Shown: piece by piece, positions 1 to 6,845 of the stretch
Layout of the letters: each line of letters starts with the position of its first letter
Numbering within the stretch: position 1 is the first letter of the stretch
Source: Clostridiales bacterium
GTDB taxonomy: Bacteria > Bacillota > Clostridia > Christensenellales > CAG-314
Assembly: GCA_022508375.1 (NCBI GenBank)
Contig: JAFLVJ010000003.1
Coordinates: 1-64,000, forward strand
Direction: 5' to 3'
DNA: 64,000 bases
Made by a program: the position numbers and the translations under genes
Notes under the pieces: generated by a model
Databases searched by the model: none
The model's input: the letters and a program-made list of their open reading frames with translations, nothing else
Told to the model about the DNA's origin: nothing

Positions 1-97
1 GTCCGCCACTAAGCCTATTGCTAGGCTCCGTTCGACTTGCATGTGTTAAGCACGCCGCCAGCGTTCGTCCTGAGCCAGGATCAAACTCTTAAGTTTA
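1..97 (-). rRNA. 16S ribosomal RNA, 5' end (partial)
   Basis: The reverse complement of positions 70-90 carries the universal 16S 5' sequence AGAGTTTGATCCTGGCTCAG, followed by the conserved GACGAACGCTGGCGGCGTGC and ACACATGCAAGTCGAACG blocks. Only about the first 95 nucleotides are present; the gene runs off the left edge of the window. The mature 5' end is estimated near position 97 by comparison with the usual distance upstream of AGAGTTTGAT. The helix 6 variable loop (GGAGCCTAGCAATAGGCTTAG) is short. An rRNA operon therefore begins here and reads leftwards. Confidence 0.97.
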
Positions 98-231
98 ATC
101 TGACTATGTTAACTTTTGGTTGAGTCTCCTCAACCGCTGGCTAAAATCCATAAAATTGACTGTGTTTCAATTCTTCTTACTATTCTGTTGTCAAGCTTCT
201 GTTTGCCACTGCGTTACACAATAGCCTATTT

Positions 232-260
232 AATATACTACATTAGTCAAAATATGTCAA
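232..260 (-). promoter_or_regulatory. rRNA operon promoter (predicted)
   Basis: On the minus strand a perfect -35 box TTGACA (255-260) is followed after 17 bp by TATATT (232-237), five of six matches to the -10 consensus. Transcription would start near 225 and read into the 16S gene about 130 nucleotides downstream, a normal rRNA leader length. The region 98-231 holds no gene. Confidence 0.6.
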
Positions 261-290
261 ACAATTTATCGCAATTTGATAAGATTTTTT

Positions 291-327
291 TACAAAAACA
301 GTTCTCACAAAATGTAGCGAGAACTGT
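291..327 (-). terminator. Rho-independent terminator of the LURP-one-like gene
   Basis: ACAGTTCTC (298-306) pairs with GAGAACTGT (319-327) across a 12-nt loop. Read on the minus strand the stem is followed by a run of five T. It lies about 30 bp past the stop codon of the gene at 360-848 and insulates it from the rRNA promoter. Confidence 0.8.
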
Positions 328-359
328 TGTTTGTTAAAACATAAACTTGTTACAACACA

Positions 360-848
360 TCAATGTGATTGTCCCTGAGATTTGTCATGAATGTTATCAA
401 TTGCAATGACCAAAGCAATCAAGAAAGTAGGATCCTGTCCGTCGGGTACGTCCAATACAAAGTAGTCGCGAAGCGCCCAAAACTCCTTTGTTATGGTGCC
501 AATGTATTGATTGTTGCGGCTTACCTGCATACCGTTAAGAATGTAACCGTTAACTTGAATGTTATCACGGGTTTCTTCGATAATGTAGTTTTGCTTAAAA
601 CTCAAGTTTTGCTTCACCTTGCATATTTTGTTGCCATCCCTATCACAGATGAAAGCGCTGTGAAGAAAAACCGTCGGCCACTTGTTGCGTATCCTGTACA
701 AAACGTTTCCGTTTAAATCAAGCAGCGTTTTTTTCCTAGTCCAACTGAAAGCTTTACCTTTGACTCGGTACAGAGCGTTACCCGAAGTATCCTCTACCTT
801 GGAACTGCCACCCCATGAAACAAACTTGTTTTTAACAATAATTTTCAA
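360..848 (-). CDS. LURP-one-related / tubby C-like family protein
   Basis: A 162-residue protein of the LURP-one-related (DUF567, YxjI) fold, a closed beta barrel around a helix related to tubby and phospholipid scramblases. Visible signs are the repeated short strands with D-x-x-GN-x-LYR turns (DTSGNALYRVKGK, DLNGNVLYRIRNK, DRDGNKICKVKQ) and the final hydrophobic helix around FLIALVIAIDNI. The cellular role of bacterial members is not established. The start is a TTG at 846-848, chosen because AAGGAG lies 9 nt upstream. It is monocistronic, with its own promoter and terminator. No signal peptide is present, so it is probably cytoplasmic. Confidence 0.8.
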   Translation of the reverse strand: MKIIVKNKFVSWGGSSKVEDTSGNALYRVKGKAFSWTRKKTLLDLNGNVLYRIRNKWPTVFLHSAFICDRDGNKICKVKQNLSFKQNYIIEETRDNIQVNGYILNGMQVSRNNQYIGTITKEFWALRDYFVLDVPDGQDPTFLIALVIAIDNIHDKSQGQSH

Positions 849-925
849 ACCGTTTTTCTCCTTTTAGATATTTGCAAGTTGCATATTAGCCTAATACAGC
901 AATATATACTTGTTGCATTATCAAT

Positions 926-954
926 ATTATACCACAAAATAAAAGAATATTCAA
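926..954 (-). promoter_or_regulatory. Promoter of the LURP-one-like gene
   Basis: TTGAAT (949-954), 17-bp spacer, TATAAT (926-931) on the minus strand. Transcription would begin near 919 and give a leader of about 70 nt before the TTG start at 848. Confidence 0.6.
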
Positions 955-1135
955 TACCGCTTAGATATTTGTGATTCGCACCTACAGGGTGTAGATTGCG
1001 TGGCAAGAGTTCAAACCCCAAACGGCTAAGCAAAATCGGCAAAAAAAATTGTCAAAAATATTTGCGCAATTGCAAAACTTATTGTATTTATTTCAAGTAA
1101 GTATCGTGGCAAAATAAATAAAAAGAGGTAATTAT

Positions 1136-1381
1136 ATGAAAAAACTACATCTATGTTTCGGTATTACTGCCGGTATAATGACTTTAGTAGCAATCGTTAT
1201 TGCCCTAGTAATGTACGTGTCCAATATTGGCAATACCGATACTAGTTTCCCCGCATGGACGGCGTTTATTATTGTAGGCATTTATTACTTAATTGGACTG
1301 GTGATTTGGAGTGCACTATGGCTAGTCGCTTGGGTTATATTGCGGAACAGGGCTTGCAAGAAGCAAAATAATATACTATAA
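1136..1381 (+). CDS. Small two-helix membrane protein
   Basis: An 81-residue hydrophobic protein with two predicted membrane helices (about residues 7-30 and 43-70) joined by a short polar loop (NIGNTDTSFPAW) and a basic tail (RNRACKKQ). AGAGGT lies just upstream of the ATG. Only 7 nt separate its stop from the HTH gene at 1389, so the two are almost surely co-transcribed. It resembles small membrane proteins paired with membrane-bound HTH regulators in Clostridia, where the pair may act as a sensing unit. That is inference. I do not recognise a named family. Confidence 0.7.
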   Translation: MKKLHLCFGITAGIMTLVAIVIALVMYVSNIGNTDTSFPAWTAFIIVGIYYLIGLVIWSALWLVAWVILRNRACKKQNNIL

Positions 1382-1388
1382 TTGATAT

Positions 1389-1844
1389 ATGAAGTTAGGT
1401 GAAAAGATTTGGCGACTTCGCGAAATACATCATTTATCGCAGGAAGAACTTGCAGAGCAGCTTGAAGTAACGCGACAAACTGTTTCTAATTGGGAAAATG
1501 ATAAGGCAGTTTTGGATGCAGAAAAACTCGCTAAACTCTGTGCAATATTTGGCGTGAGTGCGGACGATATGCTAAACGGAGAGGGTATTCCTCAACCATT
1601 AACGAAACATAAGGAAACTCCCGCTAGCAAAAAGAAAACAAATAAGCTTTTGATTGCAACGGTTTTTGCAATTACAGCACTTGCACTAATTGTAATTGCC
1701 ACTATCGGACTGATTGTAGTTGATGATAAAGATTCCATTTCATCCGTCATCACCTTACATAGCAACTTTATATGGATTGCGCTACTTGTTGTAGGCATTG
1801 CTATTCTTATCAGTGCAGTTATTACATTCGTGAAAAAGAAATAG
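1389..1844 (+). CDS. XRE-type HTH regulator with C-terminal membrane helices
   Basis: A 151-residue protein. Residues 1-65 form a Cro/C1-type helix-turn-helix: LREIHHLSQEELAEQLEVTR (helices 1-2) then QTVSNWENDKAVLDAEKL (recognition helix and helix 4) and the typical ending IFGVSADDML. A lysine-rich linker (residues 73-88) leads to two membrane helices at about 88-110 and 126-148, so the DNA-binding domain should be tethered to the inner face of the membrane. No clear SD precedes its ATG, which fits translational coupling to the gene ending 7 nt upstream. The target is unknown; autoregulation is likely. Confidence 0.85.
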   Translation: MKLGEKIWRLREIHHLSQEELAEQLEVTRQTVSNWENDKAVLDAEKLAKLCAIFGVSADDMLNGEGIPQPLTKHKETPASKKKTNKLLIATVFAITALALIVIATIGLIVVDDKDSISSVITLHSNFIWIALLVVGIAILISAVITFVKKK

Positions 1845-1885
1845 ATTAGTTTTACCAGAAAAGTATTACGCTTTGAATAAAGAAA

Positions 1886-1914
1886 TAAGGCTCCTTTTAA
1901 AGAGGGAGCCTTTT
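1886..1914. terminator. Bidirectional terminator
   Basis: AAGGCTCC (about 1888-1895) pairs with GGGAGCCTT (about 1905-1913). The stem is flanked by short T runs on both strands and separates the convergent HTH gene (plus) and Nudix-ASCH gene (minus). Confidence 0.7.
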
Positions 1915-1941
1915 GGCTATAATTTAGTGAGTTTTGCGATA

Positions 1942-2799
1942 TTAAACAATAGATATTATTTCGAATTCTATACCGAGTGCACCGTACTTTGCTTGCTGTT
2001 CTTTAGTATAATACGCAAGCATATCCGTATATTTTGCAGTTGCAACTTCTTCAAGCGAGTAGCCACATTTGAGCAAATCGAGCTTTGCATATAACTCATC
2101 GAAACTATCGAACCTGTGCAACGCCCTGACGCGCACATTGACCGCATGAACGTCGTATTTGAGCGTTATCATATCGCCGACCTTTACCGCTTGACGTTTT
2201 TCGTCGTTAAGGCGCATTTCAATAGTCTTTGCTCCGGACACTATCTTTTCGTAAGGTTCCTTAGCAAGGTTCATTTCGTGACAAACCTCTTTTACCAATC
2301 CGCGACGGGTACGACAGTAAAACAGGTATTCCATAAAACCCTTATTGCGAGGAATGAACACACCGCTATCTATCATTGCGTTTATTTCATCCAAAGACAA
2401 AAACGCAATTTCGCTCACTTCGCTTTCCTGAATGGTACAGTCGGATAGTTTAACGTCCATACTTGTACAGTAAAAGTCGTCAAATCCGCCCTTAAAGTTG
2501 ATTGTCAGTGCAGGAATAATATTGTTTGATAGCTCTAAGCCCAACTCTTCACGTGTTTCCCTTAGCACGGCATCTAGCGACGTTTCGCCGCTTATTGCAT
2601 GTCCACCTACCGACACGTCCCACATACCTGACCATCCATTATGATGAGGACTGCGGCGTTGACAAAGCAATTTGCCGTCACTATTGAATATACAGGCATG
2701 TACAACCAAACGAAACGTATCGGCAGGTTGCTTGTCACCTCGCGCCATTGTCTTTCCAAGCGGACGACGGTTAACGTCGTACAAATCCCAAAGTTCCAT
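1942..2799 (-). CDS. Nudix hydrolase fused to an ASCH domain
   Basis: A 285-residue two-domain protein. Residues 1-165 are a Nudix hydrolase of the isopentenyl-diphosphate-isomerase-like (YfcD) type: the start ELWDLYDVNRRPLGK, a substrate strand FRLVVHACIFNSDGKLL, and a complete Nudix box with G-x5-E-x7-RE-x2-EELG (GHAISGETSLDAVLRETREE). Nudix enzymes hydrolyse nucleoside-diphosphate-linked substrates with Mg2+. Residues about 175-285 are an ASCH domain (EPYEKIVSGAKTIEMRLND, then the KVGDMITL strand), a PUA-like fold thought to bind RNA or modified nucleotides. The fusion suggests nucleotide or RNA-cap-like surveillance, which is inference. Start ATG at 2799; AAGGAA lies upstream. The gene sits directly after the EF-G paralogue terminator. 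Confidence 0.85.
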   Translation of the reverse strand: MELWDLYDVNRRPLGKTMARGDKQPADTFRLVVHACIFNSDGKLLCQRRSPHHNGWSGMWDVSVGGHAISGETSLDAVLRETREELGLELSNNIIPALTINFKGGFDDFYCTSMDVKLSDCTIQESEVSEIAFLSLDEINAMIDSGVFIPRNKGFMEYLFYCRTRRGLVKEVCHEMNLAKEPYEKIVSGAKTIEMRLNDEKRQAVKVGDMITLKYDVHAVNVRVRALHRFDSFDELYAKLDLLKCGYSLEEVATAKYTDMLAYYTKEQQAKYGALGIEFEIISIV

Positions 2800-2841
2800 A
2801 TAAAATATGTTTCCTTATATGTAGTTATATTTAAATACAGT

Positions 2842-2872
2842 AAAAACAACCCCAACGGTACAGTTGGGGTTG
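2842..2872 (-). terminator. Terminator of the EF-G-like gene
   Basis: A 10-bp perfect stem, CAACCCCAAC (2847-2856) with GTTGGGGTTG (2863-2872), followed on the minus strand by five T. It lies 16 bp after the EF-G stop codon. Confidence 0.92.
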
Positions 2873-2887
2873 ATTGTATTTGACTGA

Positions 2888-4930
2888 TTATTCTTCTTCG
2901 GCGTACTTCTTAGCTTCTTCGATAATCTTGGGAACGCTGGTTGCGGGAACTTCCTCGTAACGAGCAAAGTTGATTTCGAACTTACCACGGCCTTGGGTCA
3001 TGGAACGAAGGTCCGTTGCATACTTCAAAATTTCAGCGTAGGGAGCTTCTGCTGTAACGATTTGCTTACCGTTTGCCATTTCCGTACCCATGATACGACC
3101 GCGACGTTTGTTCATGTCGCCCATTACGTCGCCCAGATAGTTATCGGGAACGACAATCTTGAGTTCATAGATAGGCTCGAGAAGAACGGGACCCGCCTTG
3201 ACGCAACCTGCCTTGAAAGCAAGAATTGCAGCCATTTGGAATGCGATATCCTTTCCGTCAACGGGGTGGGTTGATCCGTCGTAAAGAGTTGCCTTGAGGT
3301 CAACTACGGGATAACCTGCCAAAACACCCTTTTGGATGGCTTGACGAAGTCCTTTTTCGACCGAGGGAATAAATTGACGGGGAACTGCACCGCCGACTAC
3401 TGCGTCAACGAATTCGAAATTGCCGTCTGCTGCGCCCGGTTCAAAGCGAACCCAGCAGTGACCGTACTGACCTGCACCACCTGATTGCTTCTTGTGCTTA
3501 CCTTCCGCCTCAGCCATCTTGCGGATGGTTTCACGGTAAGGAATACGCGGGTCGGATAATACTGCTTCGCAGTTAAACTTGGACTTTAACTTTTTGCACA
3601 AAACGTCAAGCTGTGTTTCGCCTATACCGCACAAAAGCATGTCGCCCGTTTCGGGATCCTTGTTGACTGTGAAGGCAATATCTTCATCCTTAAGTTTGCT
3701 CAGTCCGCCAAATACCTTATCTTCGTCGCCCTTCTTAGCAGCGGTAACCGCGCGGAAATATACGGGACGGGGAAGATCAACGGGAGCAAGCTCTACTTCT
3801 GCACCTTCGCAAAGTACGTCGCCGGTGCTTGTTGCGGAAAGCTTAGCCAAAGCAGCGATATCGCCTGCAACTGCGCAATCGGCCGTTTCCTGCTTGTCGC
3901 CCTTGATGAAATAAACGTTGCTGATTTTTTCGGTGGTATCGCTGTTAACGTTCTTGAGCGACATACCGCTCTTCAACGTTCCGGAAATTACCTTGAATAT
4001 GGAAAGCTTACCAACAAATCTATCGACGATTGTCTTGAATACGCGAAGCACAACGGGAGCGCCGGCGTCTGCTGCGATTACATTGCCGTGAGCATCATGC
4101 GTGGGATGCGCTTCGGGACTGGGCAAAGAGCCAACAATCATATCCAACAATTCGTTGATACCCTGTCTCATAAGAGCGGAACCTGCAAGCGCGGGAACGG
4201 TTGCGCCGTTCAAAAGTCCCATTGAAAATCCGCGAGTGATTTCCTCACTGCTAAGTTCGCCAACTTCGAAGAACTTTTCCATAAGGGCGTCATCGCCTTC
4301 TGCAGCCATTTCCGACATTGCCATGCGCATGTCGTCATATTCGCCTTGAAGAGCAGCGGGGATTGCTCCGCCATTACCTTTGAAACTGCAATATTGACCT
4401 GTGATAGCGTTTACATAGCCCACCATTCTGTGTCCTTCGAGCTCGGGAACGATAATGCTCGAAACCTTGGAGAACTTCGCCTTGATAGCATCGACAGTTG
4501 CAGCATAATTAGCGTTTTCCTTATCAACGCCGTTAACGAATACGAGTGTCGGGATCTTGTGTTCCAAACAGTACTCGAGGGCCTTTTCCGTACCTACGCT
4601 CATCGAACCGGTTGCACTGGTTACGATAATTGCACTGTCGGCAACGGTAAGAGCTTCCAACATTTCGCACTCGAAGTCGAAGTAGCCGGGAACGTCGATA
4701 AGGTTGATTTTTGTTCCCTTGTACGTGCAATTCGCAACGGATAGACTGATGGATATTTTTCTTGCAACTTCTTCGGGATCGAAGTCCATTGTGGAGTTGC
4801 CATCGTCCACTTTACCAAATCTGTCCAATGCTCCCGCATTGTACAAAAGCGCCTCGGCGAGCGTTGTTTTGCCTTCGCCACTGTGTCCGATAAGAGCAAC
4901 GTTTCTGATGTCTTTGGTCAATACTGCCAT
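2888..4930 (-). CDS. EF-G-like translational GTPase (EF-G paralogue subfamily)
   Basis: A 680-residue translational GTPase with the EF-G domain order (GTPase, domain II beta barrel, domains III-V). The P-loop is GHSGEGKTT (residues 15-23) rather than the canonical GHIDAGKTT. Switch II reads DVPGYFDF, so the catalytic histidine of canonical EF-G (PGH) is tyrosine, and the G4 motif is NGVD rather than NKxD. These are hallmarks of the EF-G-like paralogue group found beside a canonical fusA in many Firmicutes, not of housekeeping EF-G. Domain IV is intact (GGAGQYGHCWVRFEP, GGAVPRQFIPSVEKGL). Its ribosomal role is unsettled. AGGAGT precedes the ATG. It has its own consensus promoter and a leader of about 350 nt that contains an inverted-repeat element. 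Confidence 0.92.
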   Translation of the reverse strand: MAVLTKDIRNVALIGHSGEGKTTLAEALLYNAGALDRFGKVDDGNSTMDFDPEEVARKISISLSVANCTYKGTKINLIDVPGYFDFECEMLEALTVADSAIIVTSATGSMSVGTEKALEYCLEHKIPTLVFVNGVDKENANYAATVDAIKAKFSKVSSIIVPELEGHRMVGYVNAITGQYCSFKGNGGAIPAALQGEYDDMRMAMSEMAAEGDDALMEKFFEVGELSSEEITRGFSMGLLNGATVPALAGSALMRQGINELLDMIVGSLPSPEAHPTHDAHGNVIAADAGAPVVLRVFKTIVDRFVGKLSIFKVISGTLKSGMSLKNVNSDTTEKISNVYFIKGDKQETADCAVAGDIAALAKLSATSTGDVLCEGAEVELAPVDLPRPVYFRAVTAAKKGDEDKVFGGLSKLKDEDIAFTVNKDPETGDMLLCGIGETQLDVLCKKLKSKFNCEAVLSDPRIPYRETIRKMAEAEGKHKKQSGGAGQYGHCWVRFEPGAADGNFEFVDAVVGGAVPRQFIPSVEKGLRQAIQKGVLAGYPVVDLKATLYDGSTHPVDGKDIAFQMAAILAFKAGCVKAGPVLLEPIYELKIVVPDNYLGDVMGDMNKRRGRIMGTEMANGKQIVTAEAPYAEILKYATDLRSMTQGRGKFEINFARYEEVPATSVPKIIEEAKKYAEEE

Positions 4931-4975
4931 GTGTTAGTACTCCTAATAAATAATTTTCGTTTAAAGTTTACCCGG

Positions 4976-5256
4976 CCACGCGAGACTTGAAAACTGTAAG
5001 GTTTTGGCGACGTAACGAACAGTTATCCTGCGTGAATCCGTATTTGCAGTACGTCCAGTACAGCTTCATACGTCTTTACTTGTCTAACAGTCCATTCCAT
5101 CCGCCAAAACTGCTTCGCACCGAAAGGGTGTAGATTGTGTGTAATTGCCGTCATCGCATTGCGAACTCGTACTTGACTTGTACGTGGAAGCAATAGAATG
5201 CGGCAAGGACGCGCAAGATACAACGTTTCGGCTTGCAGTGTTCAAGTTTCGCGTGG
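4976..5256. repeat. 281-bp element with 26-bp terminal inverted repeats, in the EF-G-like leader
   Basis: The left end (4976-5001) reads CCACGCGAgACTTGAAaACT then GtAAG, and the reverse complement of the right end (5231-5256) reads CCACGCGAaACTTGAAcACT then GcAAG, 22 matches in about 26. The interior has no credible gene. It contains a short palindrome CGTACttgacTTGTACG near 5167 and a block near 5114-5140 (TTCGCACC, 4 nt, GGGTGTAGATTG) that recurs at 975-998. The architecture resembles a MITE, but its place inside a leader also allows a structured RNA. Confidence 0.6.
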
Positions 5257-5288
5257 CAATTTCCATTCTAAGTAAACATCTATTATTT

Positions 5289-5317
5289 ATTATATACTAA
5301 CTTCAATATTTTTTCAA
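5289..5317 (-). promoter_or_regulatory. Promoter of the EF-G-like gene
   Basis: TTGAAA (5312-5317), 17-bp spacer, TATAAT (5289-5294) on the minus strand. No other start-proximal promoter is seen between here and the ATG at 4930, so the transcript should carry a leader of about 350 nt including the inverted-repeat element. The rest of 4931-5332 holds no gene. Confidence 0.65.
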
Positions 5318-5332
5318 GAGGGTGGACGCAAT

Positions 5333-6025
5333 TTAATCCAGAAAAATACTGTATTTTTCGCTAATATCCGCGCCATTGGCGTCTATCACGTTAACAAAGC
5401 TATCATCTTTACTGAATTTACGGTATTTTTTGCGTATTTTTCGCGCTACACCTTCTAAACTGTCGAAGATGTGCACGTTGGGAAACACGCGCGAAAAACA
5501 GTGTTTGTACACATTCATGCTGCTATTTGCCAACGCAATGCAGTCGAACTGTCCGTAAAACGGCTCGCAACACTCCGAAATATAGCGCACCACGTCACGC
5601 TCGTCGCCCGATTCTGCTATAGTTGGGAAATCCGGCATAGGGACGGGAATAATACCCGAAAGTGTAATCGACCCCACTGCAAAACGATCCCCTACAACCA
5701 GCACACGCGAAGCTGTGTAGGTGGACGCGTGCAGGACGGGCGCGTCGCAACCGAAAATAGTTGCATCAGGGTGGGCAAATGTCAGCGGCCTAAGACAACG
5801 GCTGGACAGCGCAACGGATGAAAACACTACCGCATCGCATCCAAGCTCGGTAAGCTTAGCAAGCGCATGGGAACCAACCGTCATCAATTGAGCGGAATTG
5901 CAATTTCCCAGTGGAAAAAGCCCGCTATCCACCATACAGATAAAATGCGCACTAACCACCTGTCTGAGCTTAGTCAAAGTCGGCACAAAACCGATACCGT
6001 CATCTACTATTCCTACCGTCAACAT
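5333..6025 (-). CDS. Glutamate racemase-like protein lacking both catalytic cysteines
   Basis: A 230-residue protein that follows the MurI (Asp/Glu racemase) pattern end to end. GIVDDGIGF aligns with GVFDSGVGG, DSGLFPLGN with the GDTARFPYGN segment, and LGCDAVVFSSVALSS with the K-x-LVIACNTAS segment. Further on, IALANSSMNVYKHCFSRVFP aligns with LGCTHYPLL-x-P-x-I, followed by the final I-DS-x-E-x-ARKI. Both racemase cysteines (ACNTAS and GCTHYP) are serine or other residues here, so D-glutamate formation is unlikely and a binding or regulatory role is more plausible (inference). The start is the ATG at 6025, preceded by AGAGGAGG 3 nt upstream; an upstream in-frame extension lacks a ribosome site. 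It diverges from rpsT. Confidence 0.6.
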   Translation of the reverse strand: MLTVGIVDDGIGFVPTLTKLRQVVSAHFICMVDSGLFPLGNCNSAQLMTVGSHALAKLTELGCDAVVFSSVALSSRCLRPLTFAHPDATIFGCDAPVLHASTYTASRVLVVGDRFAVGSITLSGIIPVPMPDFPTIAESGDERDVVRYISECCEPFYGQFDCIALANSSMNVYKHCFSRVFPNVHIFDSLEGVARKIRKKYRKFSKDDSFVNVIDANGADISEKYSIFLD

Positions 6026-6124
6026 ACTTCCTCCTCTCTCCCGCATAGTTATATGTTTAATATTATGAGTTATATCGACATAAAATTCATGCGGAAAAAC
6101 TTGCAAAAATGTACCCAAAAACTG

Positions 6125-6153
6125 TTGCGTAAAACGACAAAATATGTTAATAT
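6125..6153 (+). promoter_or_regulatory. Possible rpsT promoter
   Basis: TTGCGT (6125-6130), 17-bp spacer, TAATAT (6148-6153), about 40 bp before the SD AAGGAG of rpsT. Confidence 0.4.
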
Positions 6154-6200
6154 AGTTACGCAAAAATTATTTGTAGTACTATGTACACAAGGAGATAGTA

Positions 6201-6755
6201 ATGCCTAACATTAAATCCGCAGAAAAAAGAGTTTCTGTATCAGCAACCAAAAAACTTCAAAATCAAATGATCCGTTCGCAAATGCAAACGGCTCTCAAAA
6301 AGTTTAACGCTGCAATTTCCAACGGTGATATCGAACTTGCAAAACAACTGTTGCCTATTGCCAGCTCCAAGATTGACAACGCCGCTGTTAAAAACGTTAT
6401 CCACAAAAACGCAGCTAACCGCAAAAAGGCACAAATCGCCAAGGCTCTCAGTCAGTTGGAAAAGGGTATCGTAGTTGTTAAGGTTGACGCTAAGACACTT
6501 AAGCAAGCAGAGCAAAAAGCCGCTGCAGCACGTAAAGCAGAAGAAGCTGAAGCAATCAAAGCTCAAAGAAACGAAGCCAAGAAAGCTAAGGAAGCTGCAA
6601 AGGCTCCCGCTGCTAAGAAATCTTCCACTAAAAAGGCTGCCGCTCCCAAAGCCGCTAAAGCTGAACCCGCTGAAGCTCCCAAAAAGCGCGCTACGAGAAA
6701 GAAGGCTGAAACCGCTGAAGTTCCTGACGAAAATGTCGAAGACGAAATTAAATAA
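6201..6755 (+). CDS. rpsT: 30S ribosomal protein S20 with a long Lys/Ala-rich tail
   Basis: Residues 1-88 are ordinary bacterial S20, which binds 16S rRNA early in 30S assembly: MPNIKSAEKR, a helix rich in Lys and Gln, KQLLPIASSKIDNAAVKNVI, and the signature HKNAANRKKAQIAKAL. Residues about 95-184 are an extra tail of low complexity, rich in Ala, Lys and Glu, with a stretch of AAKAPAAKKSSTKKAAAPK type and an acidic end (VPDENVEDEIK). The family is normally 85-90 residues, so the protein is twice the usual size. The frame is continuous and the SD (AAGGAG) is strong. Single-gene unit with its own terminator. The tail is likely disordered and may bind RNA. Confidence 0.95.
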   Translation: MPNIKSAEKRVSVSATKKLQNQMIRSQMQTALKKFNAAISNGDIELAKQLLPIASSKIDNAAVKNVIHKNAANRKKAQIAKALSQLEKGIVVVKVDAKTLKQAEQKAAAARKAEEAEAIKAQRNEAKKAKEAAKAPAAKKSSTKKAAAPKAAKAEPAEAPKKRATRKKAETAEVPDENVEDEIK

Positions 6756-6777
6756 TAATTGCACTATTGCTAACAAC

Positions 6778-6814
6778 AAACCCCGACTTGGATTACCAAG
6801 TCGGGGTTTTATTT
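6778..6814 (+). terminator. rpsT terminator
   Basis: AAACCCCGACTTG pairs with CAAGTCGGGGTTT across a 6-nt loop and is followed by TTTTATTT. On the other strand the same stem can end the convergent helicase gene's transcript. Confidence 0.93.
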
Positions 6815-6845
6815 GCGGTTTTGTAAATTAAAGATAAAAATGTAA

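Noticed and set aside
5023-5266. Small open frames within the EF-G leader element
   Set aside because: They overlap inverted repeats, have no ribosome site and resemble no protein family.
6240-6779. Minus-strand frame opposite rpsT rich in Ser, Phe, Leu and Gly
   Set aside because: It is the antisense of the Lys/Ala-rich S20 tail and has no start signal.
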